From HK1 sp965202735 (GTDB taxonomy: Bacteria; Pseudomonadota; Gammaproteobacteria; HK1), in assembly GCA_965202735.1 (NCBI GenBank), contig OZ241844.1, positions 1,364,001-1,428,000 on the forward strand: a stretch of 64,000 nt of DNA. The letters are read 5' to 3'. The notes below the pieces were generated by a model. That model was not told the origin of the DNA. It saw nothing but the letters and a program-made list of their open reading frames with translations, and ran no database searches. The position numbers and the translations under genes were made by a program. Shown here piece by piece: positions 18,136 to 27,000 of this stretch (position 1 is the stretch's first letter; the number at the start of each line of letters is the position of its first letter).

Positions 18136-18930
18136 ATGGCGCGGAACCCGGCCGCCCTCGCCGCCTCGCTGTGCGAAATCGCGCACCGGGCCGGAAGCGA
18201 GGTCCTCGCGGTGTACGGAAGCGATTTCGCGGTCCGCGACAAGGCCGACGCCTCGCCGGTCACCGAGGCCGACACGCGGGCGGAGCGGGTCATCCTGGAC
18301 GGGCTCGCCGCCTGCGCGCCGGGCGTCGCGGTGGTGGCGGAGGAGTCGGCCGCGGCCGGCAACGTCCCCGACGTGGACGGCCGGCCGTTCTTCCTCGTCG
18401 ACCCGCTCGACGGCACCCGCGAGTTCATCGGCCGCAACGGCGAATTCACGGTGAACATCGCGCTCGTCGAGGACGGTGCGCCCACCGCCGGGGTGGTCCA
18501 CCTCCCCGCCCTCGGCGAGACGTTCTGGACGGCCGGCGACGGGGCGGCGTGGCGCGTCCGCGGCGCCGGCCCGCCGGAGCGGATCGCCTGCCGGCGGCCC
18601 GGCCGGCGGCTCGTCGCGATCGCCAGCCGCTCGCATCGCAGCGCCGGGACCGACGCGTACCTGCGCCGCTTCGAGGTCGCCGAGACCGTGAGCGCGGGCT
18701 CGTCGCTGAAGCTCTGCCGCATCGCCGAGGGCGCGGCGGACCTGTACCCGCGGCTCGGCCGCACCATGGAGTGGGACATCGCGGCCGGCCACGCGCTCGT
18801 CGCGGCGGCGGGGGGCAGCGTCGAAACCCTCGCCGGCGAACCGATCGCCTACGGCAAGCCGGAGTTCGAGAATCCCCACTTCGTGGCCCGCGGACTGCCG
18901 CCCGAAGCGGACAGGGAGGCAGCCCCATGA
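18136..18930 (+). CDS. 3'(2'),5'-bisphosphate nucleotidase CysQ / inositol monophosphatase family
   Basis: This 264-residue phosphatase of the Li-sensitive inositol monophosphatase superfamily has metal ligands in VVAEESAAA and in the signature DPLDGTREF. The C-terminal SSLKLCRIAEGAADLYPRLGRTMEWDIAAGHAL block is characteristic of CysQ. The likely reaction is removal of the 3'-phosphate from PAP or PAPS, recycling by-products of sulfate assimilation. It is sandwiched between an SDR and a quinone-reductase-like gene; the 3' end overlaps the next start by ATGA at 18927. Confidence 0.85.
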   Translation: MARNPAALAASLCEIAHRAGSEVLAVYGSDFAVRDKADASPVTEADTRAERVILDGLAACAPGVAVVAEESAAAGNVPDVDGRPFFLVDPLDGTREFIGRNGEFTVNIALVEDGAPTAGVVHLPALGETFWTAGDGAAWRVRGAGPPERIACRRPGRRLVAIASRSHRSAGTDAYLRRFEVAETVSAGSSLKLCRIAEGAADLYPRLGRTMEWDIAAGHALVAAAGGSVETLAGEPIAYGKPEFENPHFVARGLPPEADREAAP

Positions 18931-19934
18931 CCGCACCGGCGATTCCCTCCCGCATGACCGCGATCGGGATCTCCGGCCCCGGCGGCCCCGGCGTGCTCGT
19001 GCCCGCCGAGCGCGAGGTGCCCGAGCCCGGGCCCGGCGAGGTGCTGGTGGCGGTCGAGGCGGCGGGCGTGAACCGCCCCGACGTGATGCAGCGCCAGGGC
19101 CTCTACCCGCCGCCTCCCGGGGCGCCGGACATCCCGGGGCTGGAGGTCGCGGGCACCGTGGCCGCGCTCGGCGCCGGTGTCGACACCCCGGCGGTCGGGT
19201 CCCGCGTGTGCGCGCTCGTCGCCGGAGGCGGATACGCCGAGTACTGCGCCGCGCCCGCGCCGCTCTGCCTGCCCGTGCCCGCCGGGCTCGACGCCGTCGA
19301 AGCCGCGGCGGTCCCCGAGACGTTCTTCACGGTATGGACCAACGTCTTCGAGCGCGCCCGCCTCGCCGAAGGGGAGGCCATCCTCGTGCACGGGGGCTCC
19401 AGCGGCATCGGCACCACGGCCATCCAGCTCGCGAAGGCGTTCGGCGCGACCGTCTACGTCACCGCGGGGTCGAAGGCGAAGTGCGACGCCTGTCTCGCCC
19501 TCGGCGCCGATGCGGCCATCGACTACCGCGAAGAGGACTTCGTCGAGCGCATCGGCGCTCTCACCGGCGGCCGCGGCGTCGACGTGGTGCTCGACATGAT
19601 CGCCGGCGACTACGTTGCCCGGAACCTGAAGTGCCTCGCCGTCGAGGGCCGGCTCGTGATCATCGCGGTGCAGCACGGTCCGAAGGTCGAGCGGCTCAAC
19701 GTGCTGCCCATCATGCTGCGGCGTCTGACGGTGACCGGCTCCACGCTCCGCCCCCGCTCGGTCGAGCAGAAGGCGGCCATCGCGCACGCGCTCCACGCGA
19801 AGGTATGGCCGTTGCTGGCGGCGGGCGCGGTCAGGCCCATCGTGCACGCGCGGTTCCCGCTCGCCGACGCGGCCGGCGCCCACCGGCTGATGGAGAGCAG
19901 CGGGCATATCGGGAAGATCGTCCTGGAGGTGTAG
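18927..19934 (+). CDS. NAD(P)H quinone oxidoreductase, PIG3 (zeta-crystallin) family
   Basis: This 335-residue zinc-independent MDR protein has GVNRPDVMQRQGLYPPPPG at the N-terminus, the cofactor segment ILVHGGSSGIGTTAIQLAKAFGATVY near residues 150-175 and the closing SGHIGKIVLEV. This matches the PIG3/TP53I3 group of NADPH:quinone reductases. ATG 18927 shares bases with the TGA of the preceding gene (ATGA), so the three genes 17365-19934 form an operon. Its role may be quinone detoxification; no specific partner is indicated. Confidence 0.85.
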   Translation: MTAPAIPSRMTAIGISGPGGPGVLVPAEREVPEPGPGEVLVAVEAAGVNRPDVMQRQGLYPPPPGAPDIPGLEVAGTVAALGAGVDTPAVGSRVCALVAGGGYAEYCAAPAPLCLPVPAGLDAVEAAAVPETFFTVWTNVFERARLAEGEAILVHGGSSGIGTTAIQLAKAFGATVYVTAGSKAKCDACLALGADAAIDYREEDFVERIGALTGGRGVDVVLDMIAGDYVARNLKCLAVEGRLVIIAVQHGPKVERLNVLPIMLRRLTVTGSTLRPRSVEQKAAIAHALHAKVWPLLAAGAVRPIVHARFPLADAAGAHRLMESSGHIGKIVLEV

Positions 19935-20036
19935 CCCCCCTTGCGGGCCCGTCGTCCGGGCCGGCGGCGCCTCGCCTCGCACGGCGGGAGAGCGGCGGCC
20001 CCGGATCGGCGAGACGCTCGGACGGGTCCTCGGGAC

Positions 20037-20140
20037 GGTGAGCGAAACAGGGCTGCCGACCGCATCCGGAAGGGCCCCGTCCTTGCGCACTGGTACGCTC
20101 GACACGCGGCAGGGGAATTCTCGCCAGCGTCCTCAGTCGA
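20037..20140. repeat. Element R4, intact (empty) copy
   Basis: About 100 bp here are the reverse complement of the sequence that surrounds the R2 insertion near 59867-60076. Shared blocks are GAGAATTCCC, GTGTCGAGC, TGCGCAAG and GGTGCGGTCGGCA or its variants. In this copy the R2 element and one target copy are absent, so it records the uninterrupted arrangement. Partial R4 copies lie at 31290-31415. Confidence 0.65.
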
Positions 20141-21782
20141 GCGTGTCCAGCACCGGATCGATCTCGTCGACGAGCGCGATGCCGCGCTCCAGGTCGATGG
20201 CCATCTCGCGGTCGGCGTCCCGGAACGCGATGCGCTCCCGGATCAGCCGGTGCACCGCCTCGAGGCGCTCGCTCGAGCGCAGCGGGCGCAGCAGGTCGAT
20301 GCCCTGCGCGGCCGCGACGAGCTCGATCGCGAGCACCCGCCGCACGTTGACGACCACGGTGCGGAGCTTGAGCGCGGCGCCCATGCCCATCGATACATGG
20401 TCCTCCTTGTCCGCCGAGGTGGGGATCGAATCGATCGAGGCGGGATGGCACGCCACCTTGCTCTCCGCCACCAGCGCCGCCGCGGTGACCTGCGCCATCA
20501 TGAACCCCGAGTCGAGGCCGGCGTCGCGCGCGAGGAACGGCGGCAGGCCGGAGAACGCGGTGTTGGTCAGCTTCTCGATCCGCCGTTCGCTGATGGAGGC
20601 AAGCTCGGCGAGGGCGATGGCCAGGAAATCGGCCGCGAACGCCATGGGCTGGCCGTGGAAGTTGCCGCCGGAGAGGATCGCCGCGCCGTCGCCGTCCTCG
20701 CCGCCGGGGAAGACGAGCGGGTTGTCGGTGACCGCGTTCATCTCGACCGCGACCTTCGCCTCGACGTCGGCGAGCACGTCGCGCACCGCCCCGTGCACCT
20801 GGGGCGCGCAGCGCACGCTGTAGGGATCCTGCACCCGCACGTCGCCCGCGCGGTGGGAATCGCGGATCGCCGAGCCGCGCATCAGCGACCACAGGTTCGC
20901 GGCCGAGGTGCGCTGCCCCCGGTACCCGCGAAGCGCGTGCAGCCGCGGATCGAAGGCGGTGTCGGTCCCGCGCAGGGCGTCGGTGGAGAGCGCGGCGGCG
21001 AGATCCGCGACCCGCACGAGGCGGCGCGCTTCGAGGCACGAGAGCGCGAGCAGCGAGGTCATCGCCTGCGTGCCGTTGATGAGGGCGATCCCCTCCTTCG
21101 GGCCGAGCGCGAGCGGCGCGAGCCCGGCGCGGCGCAGCCCCTCGGCCGCGGGTGCGGCCCGGCCATCGATCCGGACCTGCCCGCACCCGAGCAGCGGCAG
21201 CGCGAGATGCGCCAGGGGGGCGAGGTCTCCGCTCGCCCCGACCGAGCCCCGGCTCGGAACGAGCGGCAGCACCCCCGAGTCGAGCAGGCCGATCAGCGCC
21301 TCGACGACCTGCCGCCGCACACCCGAATGTCCGCGCGCGAGGGTGTTGGCCCGCAGCAGCAGCATGCCGCGTACCGCCTCGTCTTCCAGCGGCTCTCCGA
21401 GCCCTGCCGCATGGCTCAGGATCAGCCGCCGCTGGAGCTCGGCGATCCGGTCTTCGGCGATGCGCACCGTCGCGAGGTCTCCGAAGCCGGTGTTCACGCC
21501 GTAGACGGCATCGCCGGCTTCGAGGACCCGGCGCACCGTGGCCCGCCCGGCGTCGATCGCGGTCAGCGCACCCGCGGCGAGCGCGCACGCCGCACCCCGG
21601 CGCACGATCGCGTCGAACTGCTCCAGACCGAGCGAGGCTCCGTCGATCGGGACAGGGGGCGGCACGGGGTCGGGCTCCGTCGGCAAGGTCTCTGGCGGCA
21701 AGGTCTCTGGCGGCGAGGTCTCTGGCGGCGAGCGCGCCGGAGTGTGGCGCGATCCCGGCCCCCGCGCCAGCGGCCGCGTCAC
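20133..21782 (-). CDS. Aromatic amino acid lyase, histidine ammonia-lyase (HutH)-like
   Basis: This 549-residue lyase of the MIO family has the autocatalytic cofactor sequence in GSVGASGDLAPLAH near residue 183. Other family marks are VYGVNTGFG, LLRANTLARGHSGVR, LINGTQAMTS, QDPYSVRCAPQVHG and NPLVFPGGEDG. The likely reaction is non-oxidative elimination of ammonia from L-histidine to urocanate. Tyrosine or phenylalanine lyase activity cannot be excluded. The start is GTG 21782, overlapping the TGA of the upstream gene (GTGA). It yields an extra N-terminal stretch of about 40 residues containing PPET repeats. Other hut genes (hutU, hutI) are absent, and the partner is a cyclodeaminase-like gene. 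Confidence 0.82.
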   Translation of the reverse strand: MTRPLARGPGSRHTPARSPPETSPPETLPPETLPTEPDPVPPPVPIDGASLGLEQFDAIVRRGAACALAAGALTAIDAGRATVRRVLEAGDAVYGVNTGFGDLATVRIAEDRIAELQRRLILSHAAGLGEPLEDEAVRGMLLLRANTLARGHSGVRRQVVEALIGLLDSGVLPLVPSRGSVGASGDLAPLAHLALPLLGCGQVRIDGRAAPAAEGLRRAGLAPLALGPKEGIALINGTQAMTSLLALSCLEARRLVRVADLAAALSTDALRGTDTAFDPRLHALRGYRGQRTSAANLWSLMRGSAIRDSHRAGDVRVQDPYSVRCAPQVHGAVRDVLADVEAKVAVEMNAVTDNPLVFPGGEDGDGAAILSGGNFHGQPMAFAADFLAIALAELASISERRIEKLTNTAFSGLPPFLARDAGLDSGFMMAQVTAAALVAESKVACHPASIDSIPTSADKEDHVSMGMGAALKLRTVVVNVRRVLAIELVAAAQGIDLLRPLRSSERLEAVHRLIRERIAFRDADREMAIDLERGIALVDEIDPVLDTLD

Positions 21783-22795
21783 TCGTCGCGCGGCGACGCG
21801 TAGTACGTGAGCGGCGTTCCGGCCCCGCGCTCCCTCGCCTTCTCGTACGCGAGGTGCCCGAGCACGATGTCGCTGATCGCGAAGCCCTTGTGCCAGAACA
21901 GGATGCGCTCTTCGTCCGACTCCCGTCCCGGCTTGAGCCCCGCGACCACCTCGCCGATCTCGCCGTGGATGTGCTCGTCGCGGATCGCGCCCTCCCGGAT
22001 CATCCCGGTGAAGGTCCCGTACTGCGACGTACGGCACTGGTTCCAGTCGTCGACGACGAACTTGTCGACCGAGAAGGGCAGCGTGCGCTCGACCGAGAGC
22101 ACCGCGCCGTAGGCCTGGAGCAGCGCCCCGGGCTTCACCGCGCGGTCCGGGACCAGCACCTCCTCCTCGGTGAGGCGCGAGGCGTCGATGATGATGTCCG
22201 CATCGCGCACGGTGTCGAGGCAGTTGTCCATCACCCGGACCTCCTTGCCGAGGCGCTCGGACATGATGCGGCAGAAGCGCTCGCGCGACTCCGGACGCTT
22301 GCTGGTCACCCGGATCTCCTCGAAGTCGAACAGGAGGTCCATCATCGCCACGTTGTACCAGGACGTCCCGCGCGCCCCGATGTGGCCGAGCACCTTCGAG
22401 TCCCTGCGGGCGAGGTGCTTCGCCCCCATCGCGGTCACCGCGCCGGTGCGCATCCAGGTGATCGCGGTGGAATTGATGATCGCGTAGGGGGCGCCGGTCT
22501 CGGGGCGGATGAGCAGCAGGGTGGAGAGCTCCGAGGGCAGGCCGTGCTCGTGGTTGCGGCTGAAGTCCCCCAGCACCTTGACTCCGACGGACCGGACGGG
22601 GCCGACGTAGCCCTTGAGGATGTTGAAGATGTTCTGCGGCCAGTTCAGCGGGATGTGGTCCTTCGACGGGAGCAGGACGTCCCCGCGCCCGTGGGCGTCG
22701 AGGCCCGTCTCGACCGCGTCGAGCATGTCCTCGAGGCTCAGCTCGAGCGAGTCGATGTCTTCCTTGGAGAGAAACAGGACTTCTATCGCGGACAC
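21779..22795 (-). CDS. Ornithine cyclodeaminase / mu-crystallin family protein
   Basis: This 338-residue NAD(P)-dependent protein has the Rossmann part in KVLGHIGARGTSWYNVAMM and the family blocks GVKVLGDFSRN and INSTAITWMRTGAVTAMGAKHLARRDSK. The family includes ornithine cyclodeaminase, ketimine reductases and N-(carboxyalkyl) amino acid dehydrogenases. The GXGXXG motif is changed to GARGTS, so the true substrate is uncertain. GTG 22795 is preceded by GAGGAGG. Its stop overlaps the lyase start by four bases, so the two products are probably made together and act on the same amino acid pool. Confidence 0.75.
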   Translation of the reverse strand: MSAIEVLFLSKEDIDSLELSLEDMLDAVETGLDAHGRGDVLLPSKDHIPLNWPQNIFNILKGYVGPVRSVGVKVLGDFSRNHEHGLPSELSTLLLIRPETGAPYAIINSTAITWMRTGAVTAMGAKHLARRDSKVLGHIGARGTSWYNVAMMDLLFDFEEIRVTSKRPESRERFCRIMSERLGKEVRVMDNCLDTVRDADIIIDASRLTEEEVLVPDRAVKPGALLQAYGAVLSVERTLPFSVDKFVVDDWNQCRTSQYGTFTGMIREGAIRDEHIHGEIGEVVAGLKPGRESDEERILFWHKGFAISDIVLGHLAYEKARERGAGTPLTYYASPRDE

Positions 22796-23072
22796 GGGGC
22801 ATCCTCCTCGGTGGTGGGTCGCGAATCTCGATGGTACGACGAACGCCATCCGGAGAGGGGCTCGAGGGCATCCGCCGCATCGCGGGATCAGCGGCGGGCT
22901 TCGATGGCGCGACGAGCGCCATCCGGAGAAGCTCGGACACCGTGGCGCCGAACACCGGTCCGGCCCCGGCGAATCCCCGGACGCCAGGAGCGCCCTGCCC
23001 TGATTCGCCTGGATCGCATGACACCCGATCCGGGCGATCCGGCAGGTCCCGGACGCCGGGGGCGCCCCGCCT
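22796..23072. repeat. Spacer with 83-bp-period duplication
   Basis: TCGATGGTACGACGAACGCC at 22828 is repeated as TCGATGGCGCGACGAGCGCC at 22911, both followed by ATCCGGAGA. A second loose pair (CCCCGGACGCCAGGAGCGCCC and CCCGGACGCCGGGGGCGCCC) follows at about 22976 and 23050. No gene was recognised. Confidence 0.5.
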
Positions 23073-23879
23073 TCAGCCGAGGCACGGGTATCCCGACGCG
23101 GCCGCGGCGCGCTCCATCTCGCGCAACCGCTCGTACGCATCGGCCGGCAGGATCGAGAGGCCGGAGAGGAGCAGCGCCTCGCGGGTCGCGGCAAGGTCGT
23201 CGCGGGCGAACGCCCGCGCGAGCGCACTCCGGATCGATGCGAGGGTCGCGTCGGAGACGTCCCCGGCGGTCACGAACGGCAATCCCGGAGCCTGCGCGGT
23301 GCGGACCGCCACGTCGAGCCCGGACACCGCCGAAGGGCGGTAGCGGGCATGCAGCGCCCACGTCACGCAGTCCACCGCGCAGACGTCGGCCCGCCCGGTG
23401 CGGACCGCCTCCATGCTCGCGGCGTGGCCGCCGGTCTCGACGGTGCGCGCGAAGAAGCGCCCGCCCCGCGCGAGAGGCGCGGCCATGGCCCTCGGCGCGT
23501 TGTACCCGGACTGGGAGTCGCGCGAATTGAATGCGCACACCGCCCCGCGCAGGTCTTCCAGGACGGCGACGCGGCTCGTCTCGCGCACCACCACGACGCT
23601 CGAGTACCGGGGGCCATCGCAGCCGGGCGCCGCGTAGTGCGGGGTCGCGACCACCCGCACCGTGCCGCGCAGCGCCGTCGCGACCGGATAGCCGCACGAC
23701 TGCGAGAGCAGCAGCCCGTCCGGCCGCCATGCGGCGTGGTGGTCCGCCGGACGTTCGAGCGCGTCCGGCACGCCGGCGACCCCGGCCTCGCGCAGCTCCC
23801 CGGCGACGGCGCTCCAGAGCCCGTCGGTCCATTCCCGGACCTCGGGCAGGTCGTACATCGGCAGGCTCGCGCGCAGCAT
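23073..23879 (-). CDS. PhnD-like substrate-binding protein without signal peptide
   Basis: This 268-residue protein has the fold pattern of phosphate/phosphonate-type binding proteins (PhnD family): LLLSQSCGYPV, VRVVATPHYAAPGC, YSSVVVVRETSRVAVLEDLRGAVCAFNSRDSQSGYN, and VRTGRADVCAVDCVTWAL. These are the segments that line the ligand cleft. The N-terminus MLRASLPMYDLPEV has no export signal, so it is either cytosolic or a fold relative rather than a transporter component. ATG 23879 follows GGAGGAG. No permease genes adjoin it. It is transcribed in the same direction as the cyclodeaminase-lyase pair. Confidence 0.65.
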   Translation of the reverse strand: MLRASLPMYDLPEVREWTDGLWSAVAGELREAGVAGVPDALERPADHHAAWRPDGLLLSQSCGYPVATALRGTVRVVATPHYAAPGCDGPRYSSVVVVRETSRVAVLEDLRGAVCAFNSRDSQSGYNAPRAMAAPLARGGRFFARTVETGGHAASMEAVRTGRADVCAVDCVTWALHARYRPSAVSGLDVAVRTAQAPGLPFVTAGDVSDATLASIRSALARAFARDDLAATREALLLSGLSILPADAYERLREMERAAAASGYPCLG

Positions 23880-23892
23880 CACGACTCCTCCG

Positions 23893-24003
23893 GGGCCGGC
23901 GGAAACATGCTCTCGACATCCCCTCGACCGGACGCGCCGAGGGCCGGAACCGCGCGGATTCCCGCCACGGCGTGGCCTCTCCGGGCGTGCGCGGGAATCG
24001 CTG
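23893..24003. mobile_element. Degenerate copy of element R2
   Basis: The region from GGCGGAAACATGCTCTCGAC to GCGTGCGCGGGAATCGC aligns with the R2 copy at 55877, including the internal GCCTCTCCGGGCG block. It has lost clean termini and any readable target duplication. Confidence 0.5.
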
Positions 24004-24021
24004 CCGGGATGCCGTCCCTGC

Positions 24022-24349
24022 CGGCCCGGTCCGCCCGCGCACGGGAAGCGCGGCCCCGTCACCCGGCACGTAGGTCTTGTCTCCGTCCGATCCGCCCGCG
24101 CACGGGAAGCGTCCCGGCCGCTGTCCGGCAGCCGGATCGCACCTGGCCCGATCCGCCCGCGCACGGGAAGGGTCGGAATGGCGGCCGGGCGGGCCGGAGG
24201 CCCGAGCCTGCCCGCGGGCGGGGAGTGTTGGCCGGCCGGGGGCAATTCCCGCCAGGCGGGACCCGAGCCCACCCGCGGGGGGAAGTGTCCTGCATCGGCT
24301 TCAAGGACTTTCCTGGCCGCGCCCGAGCCCACCCGCGGGGGGAAGTGTA
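24022..24349. CRISPR. Degenerate CRISPR-like array: six repeats, mostly at 61-bp spacing, no cas genes
   Basis: A conserved GC-rich block recurs with near-exact 61-bp spacing. CCGCCCGCGCACGGGAAG occurs at 24031, 24092 and 24153 (61, 61). A related version, CCCGAGCCYRCCCGCGGG, starts at 24201, 24262 and 24322 (61, 60). The step between the two groups is 55. Each block contains a short palindrome (CCCG-CGCA-CGGG or CCCGCGGG). On the minus strand it ends up reading TTCCC...GCGCGGGC.GATC, reminiscent of type I-E repeats of 28-29 bp with spacers of about 32. Spacers are all different. The fourth contains GCAATTCCCGCCAG, the terminus of element R2. Since 61 is not a multiple of three, coding repetition is excluded. 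Two 22-bp direct repeats starting GATCCGGGAACGGACAGAGC follow at 24361 and 24401. Confidence 0.5.
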
Positions 24350-24569
24350 CGGAATCTGGCGATCCGGGAACGGACAGAGCCGGGCGGCGTGCCGGTTGCC
24401 GATCCGGGAACGGACAGAGCCGCTTCCGCCGGGATCCGAAAGGTCCGGTCCTTCTCAGACGCAGGTTGCTCGATTACCCTTCCGGACCATGCGGCGTCCG
24501 GCTGCGATGGACATCGCCCAGGCCGCCGGCCCGGCGGCACCCACGAAACGACCCCGGAGGAGACTCCCC

Positions 24570-26243
24570 ATGGCGAGAGATCGAGAACATCCCGGACTGA
24601 AACAACTGAAGCGGCAGTTCAACGAGGGCAGGCTGGGCCGCCGCGAGTTCATCCGCTACGCGACGCTGCTCGGCGTGTCCGCGACCGCCGCCTACGGCAT
24701 GGTGGGCATGGTCGCCCCCGGGACGGCACGCGCCGCCGACATGCCCAGGGGCGGGTCGGTGCGGATCTCGATGCGCGTGTACAAGGTGGACAGCCCGCAC
24801 ACCTACTCCTGGCTCCACGACTCGAACCAGGGACGCGGCACCCACGAGTACCTCACCCGGACCGGCTCCGACAACGTCACCCGGCCCTACCTCTGCAGGA
24901 AGTGGGAGGCGAGCGAGGATCTGAAGACCTGGGACCTGCACCTCGAGAACGTGCAGTGGCACAACGGCCGCGACTTCACCGCCGACGACGTCATCTGGAA
25001 CATCGAGCACTGCCTCGACCCGAGCACCGGCTCCTCGGTCCTCGGCCTGATGAAGGGCTACATGCTGGAGGAGTACGACACCGGCGAGAAGGACGACGAC
25101 GGCAACGCGAAGAAGAGCACCCGGCTGTGGGACGCCAACGCGATCGAGAAGGTGGACGACCACACCGTGCGCCTCAACCTCAAGGAGGCCCAGGTCGCGG
25201 TGCCGGAACACCTGTTCCACTATCCCTTCGCCATCCTCGACCCGGAGGAAGGCGGCGCATTCGGTGCGGGCTCCAACGGCACCGGCCCCTATCCGCTGGT
25301 CGAGCAGAGCGTCGGCGAGAAGGCGGTGCTCAGGAAGCGCGACGGCTGGTGGGGCGGCGAGTCCTTCCTCGACGAGCTGATCTACGTCGACCTCGGCGAC
25401 GACCCCTCGGCCACCGTCGGCGCCATCGCCTCGCAGCAGGTGCACGGCCAGTACAGCGGCGACGCGGACATCAACACCCTCGACATCCTCAAGAGCCTCC
25501 CGCACGTCGACGTCCAGGAGGTGATCACCGCCGGGACCGGGGTGGCGCGGCTGCAGATGGATCGCGAGGAGTTCAGGGACCCGCGCATCTCGCGGGCCAT
25601 GCGCCTCGCGGTCGACACCCCGCGCTGCCTGGAGCTCGCCTACCGCAACATCGGCTCCCCCGGCGAGCATCACCACGTGTGCCCGGTGCACCCGGACTAC
25701 AAGAAGCTGCCCTTCATGAGCCGCGACGTCGAGGCGGCGAAGAAGCTGCTGGCCGAGGCGGGCTACCCGGACGGCATCGATCTCGAGATCGCGTCGAAGA
25801 AGGAGCCGGCGTGGGAGCTGCAGGCGGTGCAGGCGATGGTGGAGCAGTGGAAGGAGGCCGGCATCCGCGTGAACATCAACCTCATGCCGTCGGCGCAGTT
25901 CTGGGACGTGTGGGACAAGGTGCCCTTCGGGTTCACGTCCTGGGCGCATCGCCCGCTCGGCTTCATGGTCCTGGCGCTCGCCTACCGCTCCGGGGTGCCG
26001 TGGAACGAGTCGCGCTTCAGCGACGCCGAGTTCGACGCGCTGCTGACCCGGGCCGAGGGCACGCTCGACCTCGCCGAGCGCACCGAGATCATCGGCCAGC
26101 TCCAGACGATCATGCAGGAGCGCGGCCCGATCACCCAGCCGCTGTGGCGCGGCCAGTTCGCCGCGTTCGACAAGCGGGTGCTGGGCTTCAGGGTCCACCC
26201 GACGGGATACATCTTCCCCGAGGAGCTTGCCCTGCAGGCGTGA
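24570..26243 (+). CDS. Tat-exported family 5 (peptide-type) ABC transporter substrate-binding protein
   Basis: This 557-residue protein of the DppA/OppA family begins with a twin-arginine signal, GRREFIRYATLLGVSATAA, followed by cleavage near ARAADMP, so it should be exported folded. Typical blocks are LCRKWEASEDLKTWDLHLENVQWHNGRDFTADDV, GTGPYPLVE, AMRLAVDT and AAKKLLAEAGYPDG. The ligand may be a peptide, but the family also binds opines, nickel and sugars. ATG 24570 has GGAGGAG upstream. No permease or ATPase genes follow; the next gene is a convergent VOC protein, so the transporter membrane parts must lie elsewhere. Confidence 0.85.
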   Translation: MARDREHPGLKQLKRQFNEGRLGRREFIRYATLLGVSATAAYGMVGMVAPGTARAADMPRGGSVRISMRVYKVDSPHTYSWLHDSNQGRGTHEYLTRTGSDNVTRPYLCRKWEASEDLKTWDLHLENVQWHNGRDFTADDVIWNIEHCLDPSTGSSVLGLMKGYMLEEYDTGEKDDDGNAKKSTRLWDANAIEKVDDHTVRLNLKEAQVAVPEHLFHYPFAILDPEEGGAFGAGSNGTGPYPLVEQSVGEKAVLRKRDGWWGGESFLDELIYVDLGDDPSATVGAIASQQVHGQYSGDADINTLDILKSLPHVDVQEVITAGTGVARLQMDREEFRDPRISRAMRLAVDTPRCLELAYRNIGSPGEHHHVCPVHPDYKKLPFMSRDVEAAKKLLAEAGYPDGIDLEIASKKEPAWELQAVQAMVEQWKEAGIRVNINLMPSAQFWDVWDKVPFGFTSWAHRPLGFMVLALAYRSGVPWNESRFSDAEFDALLTRAEGTLDLAERTEIIGQLQTIMQERGPITQPLWRGQFAAFDKRVLGFRVHPTGYIFPEELALQA

Positions 26244-26484
26244 GCCGCTTCGGCTCGAAGCCGCCCGCCGCCGCTCGCCCGAGCGGCGGCGGCTCCGTCC
26301 GGGTCGCGGGACAGGCCCGCCGCGGCCCTCACCCGGCGCCGATCATCCATTCCCCGGGGTCATTCCCGGACGCCGCGCCCGGTCGCGGGCCCGAACCTCA
26401 GTCCGGCCGGTGTGGTCTTCTCGTCGAGCTCGGGTGTGCGGCGGTACGCGACGAGTCCCTCGGGCCACAGCAGGTTGCATCCGG

Positions 26485-26880
26485 TCAGGCGGCGGGGCCG
26501 CCTCCCTCCCGCGTGTCGTAGCTGGCGATCTCGATGAGGTTGCCGTCCGGGTCGTTGAAGTACACCGACGTCATGGCGCCGGCGGCCCCGGTCTTGGGGA
26601 CCGGTCCCTCCACGATCCCAATCCCCTCGCCGCGAAGGTGCGCGACGACGTCGGCCAATGGCCATGTGGTGACCAGGCACAGGTCGCCGGACCCCACCGC
26701 GGCGCGGTTCCTCGTCTCCATGCCGAGCACCTGGAGGTTGATCTTCTGGCTCCCGAAGTGAAGGGCCCGGCGCCCGTTCGCGAACGTGGAGTCCGTCGCC
26801 AGGAGCGCGCGCCGGTAGAACACGACCGACGCCTCGATGTCGCCGACGGTCAGGACAACGTGGTCGATGTGGCTGATCAT
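26485..26880 (-). CDS. VOC (glyoxalase/bleomycin resistance) family protein
   Basis: This 131-residue single-domain vicinal oxygen chelate protein begins ISHIDHVVLTVGDIEASVVFYRRAL and ends SVYFNDPDGNLIEIASYD. The conserved metal-ligand His in HIDH and Glu in NLIEI are present. The subgroup resembles small VOC proteins often annotated as virulence protein or glyoxalase; the substrate is unknown. An AT-rich promoter-like region lies upstream (26940-27000). Confidence 0.8.
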   Translation of the reverse strand: MISHIDHVVLTVGDIEASVVFYRRALLATDSTFANGRRALHFGSQKINLQVLGMETRNRAAVGSGDLCLVTTWPLADVVAHLRGEGIGIVEGPVPKTGAAGAMTSVYFNDPDGNLIEIASYDTREGGGPAA

Positions 26881-26929
26881 TCGAGCTCTCCCGGCTCACT
26901 CCGTGGGTGGCTTCCCGTGCGAATCTGTC

Positions 26930-27000
26930 TCAAGGTCGCCGGTCGATGTTTTCAGATGATCGAAAGATAGCGTAACTGTCTGATAACATACAATTCTTTC
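26930..27000 (-). promoter_or_regulatory. AT-rich candidate promoter for the VOC gene
   Basis: In a window of very high GC this stretch is strikingly AT-rich. On the minus strand TTGTAT is followed after 17 bp by CTATCT, a fair sigma-70-like pair, with the VOC start about 70 bp downstream. No other gene can use this patch in that direction. Confidence 0.35.
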
